From: an uncultured Bacteroidales bacterium
GTDB lineage: Bacteria > Bacteroidota > Bacteroidia > Bacteroidales > UBA932
NCBI GenBank assembly: GCA_945912085.1
Contig: CAMEBJ010000056.1
Span: forward strand, 1 to 7,422
Length of the DNA: 7,422 bases
Direction: 5' to 3'
Below are positions 5,373 to 7,422 of the stretch, piece after piece. A program made the position numbers and the translations under genes. Below the pieces are notes generated by a model. It saw nothing but the letters and a program-made list of their open reading frames with translations, did not search any database and had not been told where the DNA came from. Every line of letters begins with the position of its first letter. The first letter of the stretch is position 1.

Positions 5373-6776
5373 TCAGACATACTTGAACTCCATATAGGTA
5401 GCTCCAAGTTCATCGTTGAAACTTCCTCCGATAAAACCCACGATGTCACCTTTGGAGATGCGCCCGTCCTCAAGGAGGATGTTGATTGACTCGTTCACCA
5501 TATCTTCCTTGCTCTTCTGCACTTCGAACTTGTAGGGGTAAATGTCGTAGGTGAGATTCAACTCCCTCATTGTGTAGGAGTTGTAACACATTGCATAAAT
5601 AGGGACTTTAGGACGGAACTCAGCCAGGTAACGGCCTGTGCGTCCTGTCCAGGTGTCAAAGATTATTGCCTTCACGGGGATTTCGGTCGTGGCGGCGACA
5701 ATCGAGCGGGCAAGGACGGCTGCAATCGGCTTTGTGACCTTCTCCAGATTCAGGTCAAGGGAAGTGTCAATGGAGTTTTCAACTTCCTTTGCAATGCGGC
5801 ACATCGTTCTGACAGCCTCCACAGGGTATTTCCCGCTGGCGGTCTCGCCACTTAGCATAATCGCATCCGTACGCTGGAAAATCGCATTGGCCACGTCCGT
5901 CACCTCTGCCCTGGTAGGTCTCGGATTCTCAATCATACTGTGCAACATCTGCGTCGCGATTATTACCGGTTTCTTGCGGGTGCGGCATTTCTGGATGATA
6001 TACTTCTGAACTAGCGGGATTTTCTCTGCGGCAATTTCCACACCCAGATCGCCCCTTGCAACCATCACACCGTAACAGTAGGTGAGAATCTCGTCAAGAT
6101 TGTCGATACCCTGCTGGTTCTCGATTTTCGAAATGATTTTGACGTGGCTCTTTCTTTCGTCGAGAATCGCCTGAATCTCAAGCAGATCCTCCTTGCTTCG
6201 CACAAAGGAATGTGCTATGAAATCGATGTCGGCATCGACTGCCCAATTTAGAAACTTCCTGTCTTTTTCCGTCAGGGCAGGCAGGGAGATATGAACATTC
6301 GGGACATTCACGCTCTTTTTTCCCTTGATGACACCGCCGTTGAGTGCCTTGCAGAGCAGTTTCCCATCCTGCTTGTCTTCCACCAGCAGGTCAATGGCCC
6401 CGTCGTCAATCAGGATGTGCGAACCGACCGGAACATCCTCAACGAAGGTGGCGCAGGTTGTCCTGAGGACGTGTGCCGAACAAAGACGGTCAGGGCCGTT
6501 TTCTATGACGATTTCCGTTCCCGGACGCACCACAAAGCCCACCGAGGACTCCATTGCGGTCAGACGGACCTCCGGTCCCTTTGTGTCAACAAGTATTGCA
6601 ATTTTGTCGGAGACTGCCCTGATGTTGTCCACAACCTTCTGGGCTCCGTCAATTGATGCATGTGCAGAATTGATTCTAGCAACGTTCATCCCACTTTCAA
6701 AAAGCTGGCGGATGAAATCCACCTCACAATTTATGTCAGAAATTGTGCATATAATTTTTGTCTTCTTCCCAGTCAT
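5373..6776 (-). CDS. pyk: Pyruvate kinase
   Basis: Last step of glycolysis: phosphoenolpyruvate plus ADP to pyruvate plus ATP, in the cytoplasm. The protein has 467 residues, normal length. The (beta/alpha)8 A domain begins TKIICTISD. R34 and N36 lie in ARINSAHA, and DTKGPEVR (64-71) precedes the B domain (about 72-165). Catalytic K217 and metal ligand E219 are in SKIENQQG, metal ligand D243 in VARGDLG, and T275 in TQMLHSM, followed by NPRPTRAEVTDVANAI (284-299). The C domain runs from about 345 to the end. The usual NFSHG is NSAHA here, so the serine that helps bind K+ in muscle-type enzymes is Ala38, while E69 (a mark of K+-dependent enzymes) is kept. This variation appears typical of Bacteroidota enzymes as I recall them. 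It is the first gene of the minus-strand cluster; no Shine-Dalgarno sequence is visible. Confidence 0.97.
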   Translation of the reverse strand: MTGKKTKIICTISDINCEVDFIRQLFESGMNVARINSAHASIDGAQKVVDNIRAVSDKIAILVDTKGPEVRLTAMESSVGFVVRPGTEIVIENGPDRLCSAHVLRTTCATFVEDVPVGSHILIDDGAIDLLVEDKQDGKLLCKALNGGVIKGKKSVNVPNVHISLPALTEKDRKFLNWAVDADIDFIAHSFVRSKEDLLEIQAILDERKSHVKIISKIENQQGIDNLDEILTYCYGVMVARGDLGVEIAAEKIPLVQKYIIQKCRTRKKPVIIATQMLHSMIENPRPTRAEVTDVANAIFQRTDAIMLSGETASGKYPVEAVRTMCRIAKEVENSIDTSLDLNLEKVTKPIAAVLARSIVAATTEIPVKAIIFDTWTGRTGRYLAEFRPKVPIYAMCYNSYTMRELNLTYDIYPYKFEVQKSKEDMVNESINILLEDGRISKGDIVGFIGGSFNDELGATYMEFKYV

Positions 6777-6912
6777 AATCTATCAGTTCGTTTGTACGGC
6801 GCGAATTTAGCAAATTTTCTTATATCCATATATGACTTTTTGCTTATCTTTGCCAAGTTGTACTGAACCTGGGAATATTCAAATTTCCCGAAGGAACCTA
6901 AACACACAATAG
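6777..6912. promoter_or_regulatory. Divergent intergenic region between pyk and the GNAT-like gene
   Basis: This 136-base AT-rich spacer must hold promoters for both directions. On the plus strand TATCTTTG at 6845-6852 fits the TAnnTTTG box and would start transcription near 6859, about 55 bases before the GNAT-like gene, but no TTTG lies at the -33 position. On the minus strand TAAATTCG (complement of 6802-6809) is a one-mismatch box for pyk, also without a -33 partner. GGGAA (6871-6875) and TTCCC (6885-6889) could form a small hairpin in the plus-strand leader. Confidence 0.45.
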
Positions 6913-7422
6913 ATGAAACTCACTGTCAAACCCGTACAGTCGAAAAAAGACTTTAAAAGATTCATTTCCTTTCCGGACTCATTGTACAAGGACTGCCCTT
7001 ACTACGCTCCGGCACTCAGGACGGACGAAACCGCAACGTTCGACCGCAGGAAGAACGCAGCTTTCGAATTCTGTGAGTGTGAGTGCTTTCTAGCAGAGGA
7101 CGGCGAAGGAAAGGTAGTCGGAAGGGTTGCCGCAATCATCAACAGAAAGGCAAACGAGACCTGGGGAAAGAAAGAGGTCCGTTACGGATGGATTGATTTC
7201 ATTGACGACAGGGCTGTTTCCAGGGCCCTCGTGGAAGAAGTGGCGAAATGGGGTCGCGAACGGGGTATGGAAGAGATAGCCGGTCCTCTGGGATTCACCG
7301 ACTTTGACCCCGAGGGACTGCTTGTGGAAGGCTTTGACAGGCTTGCCACAATGGCCTGCCGCTACCACTATCCTTACTACAAGGAGCATCTCGAAGCAAT
7401 CGGTCTGACAAAGGTAATCGAC
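6913..7422 (+). CDS. GNAT-like conserved protein of unknown substrate, 3' truncated by window end
   Basis: The open frame from ATG 6913 runs 170 codons to the window edge without a stop, so the C-terminal part is missing. It begins MKLTVKPVQSKKDFKRFISF and has PYYAPAL near residue 35, a strand with VVGRVAAIIN (about 77-86), YGWIDFIDD (about 100-108) and the conserved block GPLGFTDFDPEGLLVEGFD (about 133-151), then YHYPYYKEHLEAIGL. I recognise this as a family widespread in Bacteroidota, about 370-390 residues long when complete, usually annotated as a GNAT-fold N-acetyltransferase or hypothetical protein. The acetyl-CoA loop expected of an active enzyme is not obvious in this part, and the substrate is unknown. 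The leader has no Shine-Dalgarno sequence at a useful distance. It is transcribed away from pyk. Confidence 0.82.
   Translation, partial: MKLTVKPVQSKKDFKRFISFPDSLYKDCPYYAPALRTDETATFDRRKNAAFEFCECECFLAEDGEGKVVGRVAAIINRKANETWGKKEVRYGWIDFIDDRAVSRALVEEVAKWGRERGMEEIAGPLGFTDFDPEGLLVEGFDRLATMACRYHYPYYKEHLEAIGLTKVID

Noticed and set aside
5097..6810. Several plus-strand open frames opposite the outer-membrane gene and pyk
   Set aside because: All are antisense to well-supported coding sequence and their translations look like no known protein.

Overview
The window is ordinary chromosomal DNA from a member of the Bacteroidota, most likely Bacteroidales. Evidence: a textbook Bacteroidota promoter (TTTG, 19 bases, TACCTTTG) before rplS, a further TAnnTTTG-type box near the right end, few strong Shine-Dalgarno sequences, a tRNA gene without encoded CCA, a Bacteroidota-style pyruvate kinase N-terminus, and small beta-barrel outer-membrane proteins. 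An oxygen/NO-detoxifying flavodiiron protein fits an anaerobic gut-type lifestyle. No genus can be assigned from the sequence alone.

Left part, plus strand (1-2756): a leader with a possible sigma-54-type promoter, then grpE and dnaJ (the two co-chaperones of DnaK; dnaK itself is not here), an AT-rich hairpin, and then a separate unit: a promoter, a possible structured leader, rplS (ribosomal protein L19) and tRNA-Arg(ACG), closed by a strong terminator.

Middle (2757-2982): a gene-free convergent gap holding four degenerate 25-bp tandem repeats and a minus-strand terminator.

Right part, minus strand (6776 down to 2983): pyk (pyruvate kinase), two small predicted outer-membrane beta-barrel proteins spaced 21 and 4 bases after their upstream neighbours, then fprA (flavodiiron protein) 40 bases further on. 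This looks like one operon or two overlapping transcription units ending at the terminator at 2890-2942. A divergent intergenic region separates pyk from a 3'-truncated plus-strand gene (6913 to window end) of a conserved GNAT-like family.

I see no mobile element, CRISPR array, toxin system or clearly new multi-gene system. The points most worth checking are a DnaJ that lacks one of its eight zinc-binding cysteines, a sigma-54-like element before grpE, an A19-U56 pair replacing G19-C56 in the tRNA, a possible L19 leader structure, the 25-bp repeats, and the uncharacterised outer-membrane pair between pyk and fprA.
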